Source of the DNA: a virus
DNA: 21,087 nt
Direction: 5' to 3' (one strand)
Virus record (IMG/VR): IMGVR_UViG_3300033151_000479
Span: 1-21,087 of that record
This document shows, piece after piece, positions 20,064 to 21,087 of this stretch; the first letter of the stretch is position 1, and each line of letters begins with the position of its first letter. Below the pieces are notes generated by a model. It was given only the letters and a program-made list of their open reading frames with translations. It had not been told where the DNA came from and ran no database searches. A program made the translations under genes and the position numbers.

Positions 20064-21087
20064 CCAACGGATATGTTATAAATGTAGGGGATGCAAGCGC
20101 AAAGCAGTGGGTATCTTTTGCTTACGAAAAGACCCTTAACGCAATGTCTAACTGCCAACTCGCACTGGATGGAGTGACTTCTGGTTACTCCTCTGAATTT
20201 GAAGTTGACAAAGAGATTGAGATATACAAGAACGGAACCTTGAAGTATAGAGGCAAGGTCATAGGCAAGCAAGACCTGACAGCTGGCGGGGTCATACTGA
20301 CTTCTGTAGGCATTGAGGAAGAACTGTCTGACCAGAAGTGCCCTATGGTGGGAGCTGCACTTGTCAGGACATGGAATACAACTTCTGATCACACTATCTT
20401 ATCAACTTTGGTGACAAGCGTATCAGGTTGGACTATAGACATCAGCAATTCTACATCCTCAACATTGAACTCTTTCCGTGTGTCTGCCTCAGAATCTGTA
20501 TGGAACGGTGTGATAAACCTGATTGAGCATACTGGCAAGGACACGCTTATAGACCAAGCCAACAAAAAGGTCTATCTGTATGACGAACTTACCAGGGCAG
20601 ACCAGTTCAGTTTTATTGAAGGTAAGAATGCTTCAGGTATAAGAAGAAACACTTTGAGGTCAAAGGCAGGCAAGGTCATAGTCTATGGCAAAGGTGACGG
20701 CGATTTCCAGATAATTGGTTCGTCTGGTTCCGGTACTCCAGTTCATACCATCATTGACAGGAATATTGTGTCTGATACTGAAGCTGATGCTCGGGCATTA
20801 ATTGAGTATAACAAACTGCATCCCCAGCCGAAGCGGTACAACTTTGTGCCTACTTATGCCATTGATAGCCTTAGAGTGGGTGACATGGGCAACATATCAA
20901 ACAATTCGGCAGGCATAGATGAAGAGGTTGACATAGTAAGAATCAAGACTTCTGTTGCTGGCAACGGTGTAGAAAAGATTGACCTTGAGGTTACTAACCC
21001 TGATCTAAGGCTTGCAAGCAAGAACTCAGCTGAAGCCAATGCTCAAAGTCAGGCAGGATATAACCAAAGCCAGTCATCTATGCAAGG
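20060..21087 (+). CDS. Tail hub / tail-associated protein, N-terminal part (partial)
   Basis: The frame starts at ATG 20060, overlapping the previous stop (ATGA), and stays open to the right edge, giving 342 complete codons. It begins MTNGYVINVGDASAKQWVSF, then a barrel-like segment (EFEVDKEIEIYKNGTLKYRGKVIG), a segment with VWNGVINLIEHTGKD and later TEADARALIEYNKL and DSLRVGDMG. These are features of gp27/Tal-type baseplate hub proteins: two beta barrels with a helical linker, a 'GD' barrel strand and the typical IDRNIVSDTEADARALIEYN helix. The end is Gln/Ser/Asn-rich and probably leads to a linker or fibre domain outside the window. In siphoviruses this protein sits under the distal tail ring and carries host-recognition or ejection parts. 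Confidence 0.7.
   Translation, partial: MTNGYVINVGDASAKQWVSFAYEKTLNAMSNCQLALDGVTSGYSSEFEVDKEIEIYKNGTLKYRGKVIGKQDLTAGGVILTSVGIEEELSDQKCPMVGAALVRTWNTTSDHTILSTLVTSVSGWTIDISNSTSSTLNSFRVSASESVWNGVINLIEHTGKDTLIDQANKKVYLYDELTRADQFSFIEGKNASGIRRNTLRSKAGKVIVYGKGDGDFQIIGSSGSGTPVHTIIDRNIVSDTEADARALIEYNKLHPQPKRYNFVPTYAIDSLRVGDMGNISNNSAGIDEEVDIVRIKTSVAGNGVEKIDLEVTNPDLRLASKNSAEANAQSQAGYNQSQSSMQ

Noticed and set aside
1-21087. CRISPR array, tRNA genes, integrase or insertion sequences
   Set aside because: No regularly spaced repeats, cloverleaf sequences, recombinase motifs or terminal inverted repeats were seen anywhere in the window.

Overview
The window is one unbroken plus-strand run of structural genes from a tailed double-stranded DNA virus or provirus, with siphovirus-like architecture. 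The order is portal C-terminus, head morphogenesis protein, HK97-type protease with scaffold, HK97-fold major capsid protein, head-tail adaptor, head closure, neck/tail completion, tail terminator, tail tube, G/GT chaperone pair, tape measure, distal tail protein and the start of the tail hub. There is no sheath gene. I see no tRNA, rRNA, CRISPR array, integrase or minus-strand gene. Terminase and lysis genes must lie outside, if present.

The host looks archaeal. Several genes have a TATA-like box 22-23 nt upstream of the ATG with no Shine-Dalgarno site, the geometry of archaeal leaderless transcripts. Others have AGGAGG, GAGGT or GGTGATC ribosome sites. Arginine is often AGG/AGA. A block of secreted, N-glycosylation-sequon-rich proteins has the style seen in archaea such as DPANN lineages (Woesearchaeota/Pacearchaeota type). 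The lineage is inferred from style only and is not proven.

Layout: (1) 1-3191, portal tail, a small protein, two beta-rich putative virion proteins and the Mu F/SPP1 gp7-like protein. (2) 3214-3820, an HNH endonuclease cassette with its own promoter. (3) 3820-6160, the capsid operon: promoter, protease with nested scaffold, major capsid protein, a small protein and a terminator. (4) 6160-8194, a beta-helix protein, a conserved beta-sandwich virion protein and a protein with a dockerin-like calcium loop. (5) 8195-12988, an island of signal-peptide or membrane-anchored proteins placed between capsid and connector genes, one of them broken by a frameshift in a C5 run. (6) 13017-15770, adaptor, second HNH cassette, head closure and HK97 gp10-like protein. 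(7) 15766-21087, the tail operon, starting at a second copy of the same 25-bp promoter that precedes the capsid operon, and containing a probable -1 frameshift (A10 run) that makes the G-T tail chaperone.

How it works together (inferred): the portal nucleates a shell of capsid protein around scaffold, which the protease then clears. Adaptor, head-closure and neck proteins seal the filled head. The tail is built on a short tape measure with G/GT chaperones and ends in the distal tail protein and hub. The secreted island probably acts at the cell envelope or virion surface in host recognition or host-surface modification; its position in the late module is the most unusual thing here.
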